Positions 8,354-16,445 of a stretch of DNA of 33,369 nucleotides are shown here, piece after piece; position 1 is the first letter of the stretch, and each line of letters opens with the position of its first letter. Both the position numbers and the translations under genes were made by a program. Origin of the DNA: Gammaproteobacteria bacterium. Lineage in GTDB: Bacteria > Pseudomonadota > Gammaproteobacteria > Steroidobacterales > Woeseiaceae. The notes beneath the pieces were generated by a model. It had not been told where the DNA came from. It searched no databases and saw only the letters and a list, made by a program, of their open reading frames with translations. The DNA lies in NCBI GenBank assembly GCA_030425905.1, contig JAUHZT010000020.1:1-33369 (forward strand), in the 5' to 3' direction.

Positions 8354-9178
8354 TTATTGGCGCCACAAGCGCAGGTTCTCGACAGGCACAAAATCACTGC
8401 TGCGGTAAGGGTTGATGTCGATACCGCCGCGACGCTGGTAGCGAGCATAGACACTCAGTGATTCGCAGCCGCAGTGCTGCCGCAGGTCGAGAAACATACG
8501 CTCGACACAGGATTCATGGAAATCATTGTGCAGGCGGTAGGAGACGATGTAGCGCAACAGGCCGGCGCGATCAATGCGCGGTCCTGTGTAGCTGAGCAGC
8601 AAGGTGCCTGAATCAGGCTGATTGGTTACCGGGCACAAGCTGCGCAAGAGGTGCGAATGCAGCGTTTCGCTGACCGGCTGGCTGGCATCCGCCGACAATA
8701 GCGCCGGGTCGACCTCCCATGTCTCGCAATGCACGTCGGCATTGTCCAGGCTGTCGCCGGGGGCTGCTGCAATCTTGGGCAACGGTGTATCAGCAGGCTG
8801 GCGTAGCTGTACGAGAACATCGCCGCCGGTACAGGCGCTGAGATCGCTCCTGATCGTCGCGGCCACCTCGTCGGCCGAGCTGAACGAACTCATCGAAAAG
8901 GCATTCAGATACAGCTTCAGCGACTTTGATTCGACAATGTTCGGGCTGGCGGCGGGTACGCGAACTTCACATTCGGCGACCTGCGGCTGGCCGTTTTTTG
9001 CAAGCCAGGTAAGCTCCCAGGCATTCCATATATCGGTGCCGAAGAACGGCAATTCACCCTCGATCCCAAGCGTGCTGCGGTTCCTGGCGCGATCGATCGC
9101 AAACAGCAACGCTGGTGTATAGGTGCTGGGATAGTCACTCGGCTTACCGAGCGGTGATTCAGTTTCCGAAGCTGTCAT
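8354..9178 (-). CDS. queF: NADPH-dependent 7-cyano-7-deazaguanine reductase
   Basis: QueF reduces preQ0 to preQ1 in queuosine tRNA modification. At 274 residues this is the long bimodular E. coli type, with tandem T-fold halves. The QueF motif lies at about residues 83-96 (ESKSLKLYLNAFS), and the catalytic half holds the nucleophile Cys182 in SLCPVTNQPDSG, Asp189, and His221/Glu222 in HNDFHESCVER. The C-terminal SVYARYQRRGGIDINPYRS is also characteristic. The start ATG at 9178 gives an N-terminus (GKPSDYPSTYTPALL) that fits family members. It is convergent with ribA (16 bases between stops) and divergent from iadA across 68 bases. No queuosine riboswitch or other que gene is nearby. Confidence 0.96.
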   Translation of the reverse strand: MTASETESPLGKPSDYPSTYTPALLFAIDRARNRSTLGIEGELPFFGTDIWNAWELTWLAKNGQPQVAECEVRVPAASPNIVESKSLKLYLNAFSMSSFSSADEVAATIRSDLSACTGGDVLVQLRQPADTPLPKIAAAPGDSLDNADVHCETWEVDPALLSADASQPVSETLHSHLLRSLCPVTNQPDSGTLLLSYTGPRIDRAGLLRYIVSYRLHNDFHESCVERMFLDLRQHCGCESLSVYARYQRRGGIDINPYRSSDFVPVENLRLWRQ

Positions 9179-9213
9179 CAGGTAATGGGGTCCGCAATCT
9201 GGCCGGCAAAGTG

Positions 9214-9219
9214 TACAAT
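9214..9219 (+). promoter_or_regulatory. Candidate -10 box of the cyanophycin operon
   Basis: TACAAT lies about 27 bases before the iadA ATG in the 68-base gap shared with divergent queF. It matches TATAAT at five of six positions. The region where a -35 box should lie (near 9191) is only a weak match (TCCGCA), so an activator may be needed. Position is the main support. Confidence 0.35.
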
Positions 9220-9246
9220 ACGCGCCAATTTTTCGTGGCCATAATC

Positions 9247-10419
9247 ATGTTGCAATTGCTAGCAAACGCCCACGTCTTCGCGCCCGAAGACCTCGGCGTA
9301 CGCCATGTTCTTATCGGCGGACAGCGCATTCTCGGGCTGCTCAATGACCCAGACGACGTCAGCACGCCGGGTCTTACGGTTCTCGATCTAGACGGCCAGC
9401 GTCTGCTGCCGGGCTTTATAGACGGTCACGCGCACATTACGGGTGGTGGCGGCGAGTCGGGTTTTGCGAGTCGGGTGCCGCCGGTGCCGGTCTCGCACTT
9501 TACCCGCGCGGGTGTTACCAGCGTCGTTGGGGTCCTCGGTACGGATGACACGACACGCGATACGCGCTCGCTGGTGGCGACAGCGTACGCATTGCGTGAG
9601 GAGGGTATAAGCGCCTGGTGCCATACCGGCGGCTATCATGTCCCACCCGTCACGCTCACGGGCAGCGTGCGCGATGATATCGTTTTCATCGACCCTGTCA
9701 TCGGCGTTGGTGAGTTGGCGATCAGCGATCATCGCTCCAGCCAGCCGACACTCGATGAATTGTTGCGCATCGCCAGCGAGGTGCACGTTGCCGGGTTGAT
9801 CACTGGGAAGGCGGGCATCTTGCATCTGCACCTCGGCGATGGAAAACGTGGACTCGCGGCGGTGCGCAAAGCGCTCTCGCAGACCGAGGTACCGGCGCGG
9901 GTCTTCAATCCCACGCACGTGAACCGGCAGAGCGCATTACTTGATGAGGCGCTGGAGCTTGCGCGAGCCGGTGTCGTGGTGGATATAACCGCATTCCCTG
10001 TCGACGATGAAGACGATGCTGTACCGGCAGCCGTTGCATTGCAGCGCTATTTTGCCGCGGGCGCACCCGCGAGCAACGTAACCATCAGTTCGGATGGCGG
10101 CGGTTGCCTGCCGGTGTTCAACGACGCGGGTGAAATGCTGTCGATGGATATTGGCTCGCCAACCTGCCTCGCTGCGACGCTCAAGGCCGCGCTTGCAGCC
10201 GGAATGCTGCTCGAAGATGTATTGCCGGCGTTCACTGCGAACGTCGCCCAATTGTTGCGCCTGCGCAGAAAAGGTCGCATTGGCCCGGGTGGCGATGCCG
10301 ACCTGATCGTGCTCGATTCGCACAACGATATTGTGGATGTAATGGCGAACGGCCGGTGGCACGTCAGGAACGGTGTGCAGCAAATCTATGGACAATTTGA
10401 AAAGGAAGACAAAATTTAA
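9247..10419 (+). CDS. iadA: Isoaspartyl dipeptidase (beta-aspartyl peptidase)
   Basis: This 390-residue amidohydrolase-superfamily metallopeptidase cleaves beta-aspartyl dipeptides. In this context the expected substrate is beta-Asp-Arg released by cyanophycinase. Visible signatures are the metal-binding HAH in GFIDGHAHITGGGGESG, TGGYHVPPVTLTGS, GVGELAISDHRSSQPT, HLHLGD, PTHVNRQS, the catalytic Asp in ISSDGGG, and the C-terminal GRIGPGGDADLIVLD. The longer frame from 9115 is rejected because it runs into the queF coding region and crosses the likely promoter. ATG 9247 gives MLQLLANAHVFAPED, a normal N-terminus. The residue aligning with the carbamylated bridging Lys of E. coli IadA seems to be Glu. 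The stop overlaps the cphB ATG by one base (TAATG), indicating coupled translation. Confidence 0.92.
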   Translation: MLQLLANAHVFAPEDLGVRHVLIGGQRILGLLNDPDDVSTPGLTVLDLDGQRLLPGFIDGHAHITGGGGESGFASRVPPVPVSHFTRAGVTSVVGVLGTDDTTRDTRSLVATAYALREEGISAWCHTGGYHVPPVTLTGSVRDDIVFIDPVIGVGELAISDHRSSQPTLDELLRIASEVHVAGLITGKAGILHLHLGDGKRGLAAVRKALSQTEVPARVFNPTHVNRQSALLDEALELARAGVVVDITAFPVDDEDDAVPAAVALQRYFAAGAPASNVTISSDGGGCLPVFNDAGEMLSMDIGSPTCLAATLKAALAAGMLLEDVLPAFTANVAQLLRLRRKGRIGPGGDADLIVLDSHNDIVDVMANGRWHVRNGVQQIYGQFEKEDKI

Positions 10420-11240
10420 TGTGCCCAGCAGAAGCAAGTGACGAACAAAATCGCGGTTACATCATTCCCATCGGGGGCGCTGAGGAAAAGTTGCACAGCC
10501 CGGACATTCTCGATCATTTCGTAGAAGTATGCGGTGGCAAGAAGTCACGCATCAGTATTATTCCCACGGCTTCGGAACTGGAAGATACGGGACGCAATTA
10601 CGAGAAGCTGTTTCGCAAACTCGGCGTCCGCCATGCGCAGGTTTTGAATATTGAGACGCGCGCGGATTGCAATGCGACCGAGCACCTTGAGTACATTGAC
10701 AAGTCAGACGGCGTATTTATGACCGGTGGCAACCAGTTGCGCCTGTCCACCACGCTGGGAGGCACCGAAGTTGCCACGCGCATCCGGCGCCGCAATGCGG
10801 TCGGTATGCACGTCGCGGGCACTTCGGCAGGCGCGGCCTTTATGCCGGAACACATGATCGCAGGCGGTCGCGAGGGCAGCACGCCGAGCCCCGACATGGT
10901 GACGATGGCACCGGGCCTCGGCCTGACCAACAAGTTCATCATCGACCAGCACTTCCGGCAGCGCGACCGGATCGGCCGCTTGCTGACGGCGCTGGCGTAC
11001 AACCCGTTTGCAGTAGGTATAGGGCTCGATGAGGACACGGCCGCGTTCATCCGGCCGGGTGATGACCTTGAAGTGGTCGGCAGCGGCGGGATTACCGTGA
11101 TCGACCCCACCGATCTGAGTTATTCTTCAATGGACCGCGCCCGCCGCGGTGAGCCGGTCAGTTTGATCGGCGTGAAATTACACATTCTGGTAACGGGAGG
11201 TCGATTCGAAATCGAGACCCGCAAAGCGTTCCCCGAATGA
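10419..11240 (+). CDS. cphB: Cyanophycinase
   Basis: This is a 273-residue serine exopeptidase of family S51 that hydrolyses cyanophycin to beta-Asp-Arg dipeptides. The nucleophile is Ser136 in GTSAGAAFM. Substrate-binding GGNQ follows FMT at about residues 107-110, the GGREGST loop comes shortly after the serine, and a catalytic-type His lies in IIDQHFRQRDRIGRL. The N-terminus RGYIIPIGGAEEK is typical, and the length matches the family. There is no signal peptide, so it acts in the cytoplasm on intracellular granules. An AAAAGGAAG-type ribosome site within the end of iadA precedes the ATG, which overlaps the iadA stop by one base. The next gene, cphA, begins 61 bases downstream, so synthesis and breakdown enzymes share an operon. 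Confidence 0.95.
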   Translation: MCPAEASDEQNRGYIIPIGGAEEKLHSPDILDHFVEVCGGKKSRISIIPTASELEDTGRNYEKLFRKLGVRHAQVLNIETRADCNATEHLEYIDKSDGVFMTGGNQLRLSTTLGGTEVATRIRRRNAVGMHVAGTSAGAAFMPEHMIAGGREGSTPSPDMVTMAPGLGLTNKFIIDQHFRQRDRIGRLLTALAYNPFAVGIGLDEDTAAFIRPGDDLEVVGSGGITVIDPTDLSYSSMDRARRGEPVSLIGVKLHILVTGGRFEIETRKAFPE

Positions 11241-11301
11241 GCCCTTGAACCGTCTGCTGCGCGTATTGTGGTAGCAGGCCAGCGATTGACGGATAAGAAC
11301 A

Positions 11302-14091
11302 ATGAAAATCGTCAGCACCAATGTCTACGTCGGCCCGAACATTTACGCGCACTTTCCGGTTATCCGGCATGTGCTGGATCTCGAAGCTCTCGAAGAATGG
11401 CCGACCGGACGTCTTGGCGATACGTTCGTCGACGCCCTGATCGAATGCCTCCCCGGACTGCAGGAACACGGTTGCTCTTATCGCGAACCGGGCGGTTTTG
11501 TGCGCCGGTTGCGCGAAGACGAGGGCACCTGGCTCGGCCACGTGATGGAACACGTAGCCATCGAATTACAGAATGTCGCGGGCTCGCCGGTCACGTTCGG
11601 GCGCACGCGTTCTATCGACGGCAAGCCGGGCCACTACAACATGGTATTCCAGTACAAGGAAAAGGCCGTTGGGCTTGAGTCCAGTGACCTGGCACTGAAG
11701 CTGCTGCACAGTTTGTTGCCTGAGGAGATCCGGCCGAGGAGTGCGCCGGACCGCGACTGGAACTTTGCCGAGGAACGAGACAGCTTTATTCGCTACGCGC
11801 AGCGTCGGGCTCTGGGACCCAGCACGGCATCACTGGTCGAAGCGGCCGAGGCGCGCCACATTCCGTGGTTGCGACTGAACGACTACAGCCTGGTGCAGTT
11901 TGGTCACGGGCGTTACCAGCAGCGCATCCAGGCCACCACCACGAGCCGTACCAGCAATATTGCGGTTGAACTTGCATCGGACAAGGAAGAAACCAACGCG
12001 ATACTGCGCGACCTCGGGCTGCCTGTACCGAAGCAAATTATCGTCCGCAATGCGTCACAGGCCGTGCGTGCGGCCGAACGGATTGGCTACCCGGTCGTCT
12101 TGAAACCGCTGGCGGGCAATCACGGGCGCGGTGTGTCGATCAACCTGAAATCGCCCGAAGAAGTTGAAGTCGCTTTCGAAAAGGCGGCGGAACACGGTCG
12201 TTCGATTGTAGTTGAAAGCTTTATCGAGGGTTTTGATCACCGCCTTGTAGTCATCGACGGCAAGCTGGTTGCGGCTGCGAAAAGGGTGCCGGGGCATGTG
12301 GTCGGCGATGGTGCACATACGATCGAAGAGTTGGTGGAAATCGTCAACAAGGATCCGCGCCGCGGTGTGGGTCACGAGAAGGTACTTACGCGCCTGGAGT
12401 TCGATCACCAGGCCGAGCGCCTGCTGGCCAAGCTTGGCTATGACCGAAACACCGTGCCGCCTGCGGGCGAAGTCATCTACCTGCGTTCTACGGCTAACCT
12501 GTCAACGGGCGGTACGGCGATCGACGTGACCGACTCGATACATCCCGACAACCGGCAGATGGCGATACGCGCGATAAACGCAATTGGCCTGGATATCGGC
12601 GGTGTCGATTTCCTGACTCGCGACATCACGGAGTCCTATCGTGATGCGGGCGGTGGTATTTGCGAAGTGAACGCAGGGCCGGGTTTCCGTATGCACGTTG
12701 CACCCAGTGAGGGTACGCCGCGGGATGTCGGTGGTGCGGTTATCGATATGCTGTTTCCTGCTGATGCGCCATGCCGTATTCCGATTGCCGCAATCACGGG
12801 CACGAATGGCAAAACCACAACCTCGCGCATGCTGGCGCACATCCTGAAGATGGCTGGCAAGACTGTCGGGCTGACGTCAACCGACGGCGTGTATATCGAT
12901 GGCAATCTCAGCGTGCCGGGTGATATGACCGGGCCCGTATCGGCGCAGATGATTTTGCGTGATCCCGCAGTCGATGCGGCGGTAATGGAGGTCGCGCGCG
13001 GCGGCATGCTGCGCAGTGGTCTCGGTTTCCAGGAAACCAATGTCAGCGCCTGTCTGAATGTTGCGGCCGATCACCTCGGGCTGCGCGGTATCGATACGCT
13101 GGAGCAACTTGCGCAGGTAAAACGGGTGCCTGTCGAAATCGCGAAGGACGCGGCCGTGTTGAATGCCGACGACCCGCTTTGTTTGCAAATGGCGGATTAC
13201 ACCCAGGCTGAGCGTCTTTGTTACGTCACCATGAACCCCGCGCATCCGCTCGTGAAGCGGCACATCCAGGCAGGCGGTCAGGCATTCGTGCTGGAGCAGG
13301 GTATGAACGGGCACATGATCACGATTTACGACAACGAATCGCATACGCCACTGCTGTGGACACACTTGATTCCTGCAACCATCGAAGGTCGCGCGATGCA
13401 CAATGTGCAGAACGCCATGTTTGCAGCGGCTCTTGCCTACAACATGGGCGTGTCGCTCGAAGGCATACGGCAAGGGCTACGGACCTTCGATTCGACGTAT
13501 TTCCAGGCGCCGGGGCGCATGAACATTTACGACGAGCATCCGTTCCGCGTGATACTCGATTACGCTCACAACCCTGCCGCCGTGAAAGCCATGTGCAACC
13601 TTGTCGATCGTTTCGACGTTACAGGTCGCAAGCTGGTCGTGCTGGCGGCGCCGGGCGACAGGCGTGATGAAGACGTGCGTGATATTGCGCAAACGGCTGC
13701 CGGGCACTTTGATTATTACATTTGTCGTTGTGACGACAATCGTCGCGGACGTGGTGTGGATGAAGTCGCGGTCATGCTAAAGAACAAATTGCTGGAATGC
13801 GGTGTTGATGCAGATCGCATCGAGGTTGTGCCCGATGAGCAGGAAGCAACAACCCGGATACTCGAAATGGCCGAAGCGGACGACTTGTTGCTGATACTCG
13901 GTGACAATGTCAAACGTAGCTGGAAGCAGATTATCTACTTCAATCCGGGGGCGCGTGTTTCCGATTCTGTGAGCAAGGCGCCAGTCGCCGTTGAGCTGCC
14001 GGACCTCGGCGGTTTCACGTTTGACGAGAACGTTGAAATAATCAGTGACGAGCGCGGTGTGCGTATTGCACGCAGCGAAGAGTCGGACTGA
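11302..14091 (+). CDS. cphA: Cyanophycin synthetase (CphA1 type)
   Basis: This 929-residue bifunctional ligase polymerises Asp and Arg into cyanophycin using two ATP-dependent sites. The N-terminal domain (MKIVSTNVYVGPNIYAHFPV; HVMEHVAIELQNVAG) is the CphA-specific region. The ATP-grasp domain spans about 215-480 (VVLKPLAGNHGRGVSINL; EVNAGPGFRMHVAPSEG) and adds Asp to the backbone. The Mur-ligase domain follows, with P-loop GTNGKTTT at 500-507, MEVARGGMLRSGLGF, NVAADHLGLRG, DYAHNPAAV and APGDRRDEDVRDI, and adds Arg to the Asp side chain. All main motifs are present, so it should be active. It is slightly longer than most cyanobacterial CphA1 proteins because of a C-terminal tail. Its neighbours cphB and iadA upstream and a Mur-only paralogue 12 bases downstream define the operon. 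Confidence 0.97.
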   Translation: MKIVSTNVYVGPNIYAHFPVIRHVLDLEALEEWPTGRLGDTFVDALIECLPGLQEHGCSYREPGGFVRRLREDEGTWLGHVMEHVAIELQNVAGSPVTFGRTRSIDGKPGHYNMVFQYKEKAVGLESSDLALKLLHSLLPEEIRPRSAPDRDWNFAEERDSFIRYAQRRALGPSTASLVEAAEARHIPWLRLNDYSLVQFGHGRYQQRIQATTTSRTSNIAVELASDKEETNAILRDLGLPVPKQIIVRNASQAVRAAERIGYPVVLKPLAGNHGRGVSINLKSPEEVEVAFEKAAEHGRSIVVESFIEGFDHRLVVIDGKLVAAAKRVPGHVVGDGAHTIEELVEIVNKDPRRGVGHEKVLTRLEFDHQAERLLAKLGYDRNTVPPAGEVIYLRSTANLSTGGTAIDVTDSIHPDNRQMAIRAINAIGLDIGGVDFLTRDITESYRDAGGGICEVNAGPGFRMHVAPSEGTPRDVGGAVIDMLFPADAPCRIPIAAITGTNGKTTTSRMLAHILKMAGKTVGLTSTDGVYIDGNLSVPGDMTGPVSAQMILRDPAVDAAVMEVARGGMLRSGLGFQETNVSACLNVAADHLGLRGIDTLEQLAQVKRVPVEIAKDAAVLNADDPLCLQMADYTQAERLCYVTMNPAHPLVKRHIQAGGQAFVLEQGMNGHMITIYDNESHTPLLWTHLIPATIEGRAMHNVQNAMFAAALAYNMGVSLEGIRQGLRTFDSTYFQAPGRMNIYDEHPFRVILDYAHNPAAVKAMCNLVDRFDVTGRKLVVLAAPGDRRDEDVRDIAQTAAGHFDYYICRCDDNRRGRGVDEVAVMLKNKLLECGVDADRIEVVPDEQEATTRILEMAEADDLLLILGDNVKRSWKQIIYFNPGARVSDSVSKAPVAVELPDLGGFTFDENVEIISDERGVRIARSEESD

Positions 14092-14103
14092 TACACCGCG
14101 CTG

Positions 14104-15792
14104 ATGGAGTGTCTGGATGCGCGCAGGCTAACCGGTCCGAGCTTGCTGTTTGATGAGCCGGCTGCCGTACTGGATGTCCTGTGCACGACGGCTGAGGCCG
14201 CCGCGTTTGTGCCGGCCTGGCAGGCCCGGGTTGAGCAGATGCTTGCCGCACTCGGTTGGGCCCCGGCGCAGTACCGGCACTGTGAACTCAAAGGCGGCGT
14301 CAGTGTTGCATTCACGGCACCCATCGATGCGTTGTATGCAGCAACCGAGATCAACGAATGGGCGTTTGCCACCGTGCTCGCCGAACAGCAAGGCACTGTA
14401 CCGCCGGACTTGCAGGATGCGCAAAGCAACATAGCCACGTCGGCGGCAGAAGAGCGCAACGATGCATTGCTGGCGCTGCAGGCCGCCGCCGTTGAACACG
14501 GCGCTCGCTTCCTGTGGGACGACGACACAGCGTCCCTGGGGTTCGGTTGCAGTTCATCGAGCTGGCCAGTGCGCGAGTTGCCTGCGCCGGCCGCGCTGGA
14601 CTGGTCGCGGTTTGCCGATGTGCCGGTCGGTATTGTTACGGGAACCAATGGCAAAACGACCACCGTGCGGCTGGCGGCACACATTCTGCGGGGCGCTGGC
14701 AAGACGGTGGGCCTCAGCTCTACCGACTGGATAGCTGTGAACAACACGGTACTTGATCGGGGCGACTGGTCCGGCCCCGGCGGTGCGCGCGCCGTTCTGC
14801 GGCATCCCGATGTCGATGTGGCGGTACTCGAGTGCGCACGCGGCGGGCTGCTGCGGCGCGGCCTTGGGGTAAACCAGGCGAACGCCGCCCTGATTACCAA
14901 TATTGCAGCAGACCACCTTGGCGACTTTGGCTCGCGCAGCATCGACGAGTTGCTCAATATCAAGTGGCTGATCAGCCGTTCGGTGCGAGACGCAGGCACA
15001 CTGATACTCAATGCCGATGATCCGCGGCTGGTAACGAAAGCGCGCGACTACGATGGCAAACTGTGCTGGTTCAGCCTCGACGCACGTAATACTGTGGTCG
15101 AGCGGCACGTCGCCAACGGCGGCACTGCGTTTGTGTACGACGGTGACAAGCTGCTGCAAGTATCGCGCGATACGAGCATCGAGATATGCGCCGCACAGGA
15201 TATTCCGATTACCCTTGGTGGCGCGGCGCTGCACAATATCGCCAATGCCCTGGCCGCCGCCGTCCTTACATCGATGCTGGGTGCATCGATAGATGACATA
15301 CGAGCCGGCCTTACAACGATGTCACAGGACGAGAACCCTGGTCGTTGTAATGTTTATGAGATCGGCACACGCAAAGTGCTGGTCGACTTTGCCCACAATC
15401 CGCATGCGATGCAGGCGTTGTTCGACATGGCTCAGGCGCTGCCAGCCCGGCGGCGGGCATTGTGCTTTGGTCAGGCTGGTGACAGGCCGGATGAACTCAT
15501 ACGTGAAATGACCCGGGCCGCATTCGCCATTGGTCTCGACCAGGTGTTCGTGTCAGAGCTGGCGCCTTACCATCGCGGTCGACAGCACGGTGAGGTGTTC
15601 GCCTTGATTCGCGATGAGTTGTTGCGCCTTGGGCTCGATGCAAGCCGGATTGTGCACCACGAACTGGAGTCGGAGACGCTGGACGCGGCAATGCGCTGGG
15701 CGCAGGACGGCGATCTGGTCATCATGCTCGCGCTTGGTGGTGCTGCACCCATCCATGCACAAATCAGGGCGCTTACTCCAGCGACAGGATGA
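14104..15792 (+). CDS. Stand-alone Mur-ligase paralogue of cyanophycin synthetase
   Basis: This 562-residue protein resembles only the C-terminal (Mur-ligase) half of CphA. The P-loop GTNGKTTT (180-187), ECARGGLLRRGLG, NIAADHLGDFGSR, LNADDPRL, DFAHNPHAMQAL and GQAGDRPDELIREM are intact and align motif for motif with the preceding gene. The first ~165 residues (LTGPSLLFDEPAAVLDV onward) contain no ATP-grasp motifs and I do not recognise them as a known domain. Cyanobacterial CphA2 keeps the ATP-grasp site and has lost function in the Mur half, so this is the reverse arrangement. By analogy it may ligate an amino acid to an Asp side chain or assist CphA. The actual reaction is unknown. It lies 12 bases after cphA, with a weak ribosome site, and its 3' end overlaps the convergent EVE gene by 20 bases. 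Confidence 0.88.
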   Translation: MECLDARRLTGPSLLFDEPAAVLDVLCTTAEAAAFVPAWQARVEQMLAALGWAPAQYRHCELKGGVSVAFTAPIDALYAATEINEWAFATVLAEQQGTVPPDLQDAQSNIATSAAEERNDALLALQAAAVEHGARFLWDDDTASLGFGCSSSSWPVRELPAPAALDWSRFADVPVGIVTGTNGKTTTVRLAAHILRGAGKTVGLSSTDWIAVNNTVLDRGDWSGPGGARAVLRHPDVDVAVLECARGGLLRRGLGVNQANAALITNIAADHLGDFGSRSIDELLNIKWLISRSVRDAGTLILNADDPRLVTKARDYDGKLCWFSLDARNTVVERHVANGGTAFVYDGDKLLQVSRDTSIEICAAQDIPITLGGAALHNIANALAAAVLTSMLGASIDDIRAGLTTMSQDENPGRCNVYEIGTRKVLVDFAHNPHAMQALFDMAQALPARRRALCFGQAGDRPDELIREMTRAAFAIGLDQVFVSELAPYHRGRQHGEVFALIRDELLRLGLDASRIVHHELESETLDAAMRWAQDGDLVIMLALGGAAPIHAQIRALTPATG

Positions 15793-16225
15793 TGTCCCAG
15801 TGAGCCTTGTCGACCGGCATGATTGACAGGCGATTGCCTTTACGTGTGAGGATCATATCGTCAAGTGCCGGATGGGCCTTGATCTCCGAGAGTGCAATTG
15901 TACGTTTGAGTTTTTTGACAAACGCGACATCCACGAGAATCCAGCGCGGATCGTCCGGGTCACTCTTGGGGTCGTAATACTTGCTGTCAGGATCAAACTG
16001 CGTCGGGTCCGGATACGGTTTACTTGAAACCTTGGCAATGCCAACGACACCCGGTACATCGCAGTTCGAATGGTAAAAAAAGACCTTGTCGCCAACGCGC
16101 ATATCGTCGCGCATCATGTTGCGTGCCTGATAGTTGCGAATGCCGTCCCACTTTTCATTTCGGTCACGTTTCAGGTCATCGATGCTGTAGGCATCGGGCT
16201 CGGATTTCATTAGCCAGTAAGCCAT
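15773..16225 (-). CDS. EVE-domain protein
   Basis: This is a 150-residue single-domain protein of the EVE family (PUA-like fold; relatives bind modified nucleobases). The N-terminus MAYWLMKSEPDAYSIDDL is the classic EVE opening. WDGIRNYQARNMMRD, VGDKVFFYHSNC, VGIAKV and the SDPDDPRWILVDV segment complete the domain, and the ending RLSIMPVDKAHWDIIL is also typical. I start at the ATG of MAYWLMK (16225). The frame stays open 94 codons further upstream, but that part has no family similarity and lies in the intergenic region. The precise function is not known. Gene neighbourhood gives no clue beyond the 20-base tail overlap with the Mur-ligase gene. Confidence 0.93.
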   Translation of the reverse strand: MAYWLMKSEPDAYSIDDLKRDRNEKWDGIRNYQARNMMRDDMRVGDKVFFYHSNCDVPGVVGIAKVSSKPYPDPTQFDPDSKYYDPKSDPDDPRWILVDVAFVKKLKRTIALSEIKAHPALDDMILTRKGNRLSIMPVDKAHWDIILSLE

Positions 16226-16445
16226 TCTTGTGGTCACTTCCTGTTGGTAGAGGGGCGGGATTGGCGGGCGAGTGTAACACGGCACTTGCGCGCCGGCAGG
16301 CGCGGCGAGTTGCCGTTTGAAATATACAACACGGACCGGAATTTCGGAATGTCTGTGGTACGATGGCGCGACCTGAGGCGGGCTGAGAAACGCTTCGGCC
16401 ACCAGCAATAATTCTGCAACCGGCACCGTGAGAGGACGCGCGAGA
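16226..16445. promoter_or_regulatory. Divergent intergenic region, EVE gene / DUF47-pit operon
   Basis: At 220 bases this is the largest gap in the window and must hold two outward promoters. The best plus-strand candidate is an extended -10, TGGTACGAT at 16356-16364, about 80 bases before the DUF47 ATG. No matching -35 or Pho box (CTGTCAT repeats) is visible. A GC-rich hairpin, CGCGCC-GGCA-GGCGCG, lies at 16289-16304 without a T-run. No small open frame is convincing. Confidence 0.4.

Noticed and set aside
11241..11301. Riboswitch or attenuator between cphB and cphA
   Set aside because: Only a 5-base CTGCT/AGCAG pairing could be drawn; no known riboswitch layout.
13935..15011. Long minus-strand open frame opposite cphA and the Mur paralogue
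   Set aside because: Ser/Arg/Pro-rich translation without any family motif, fully antisense to two well-recognised genes; a by-product of GC-rich codon usage.
16226..16445. Pho box in front of the DUF47-pit operon
   Set aside because: No CTGTCAT-like direct repeats were found; PiT genes are often not Pho-controlled.
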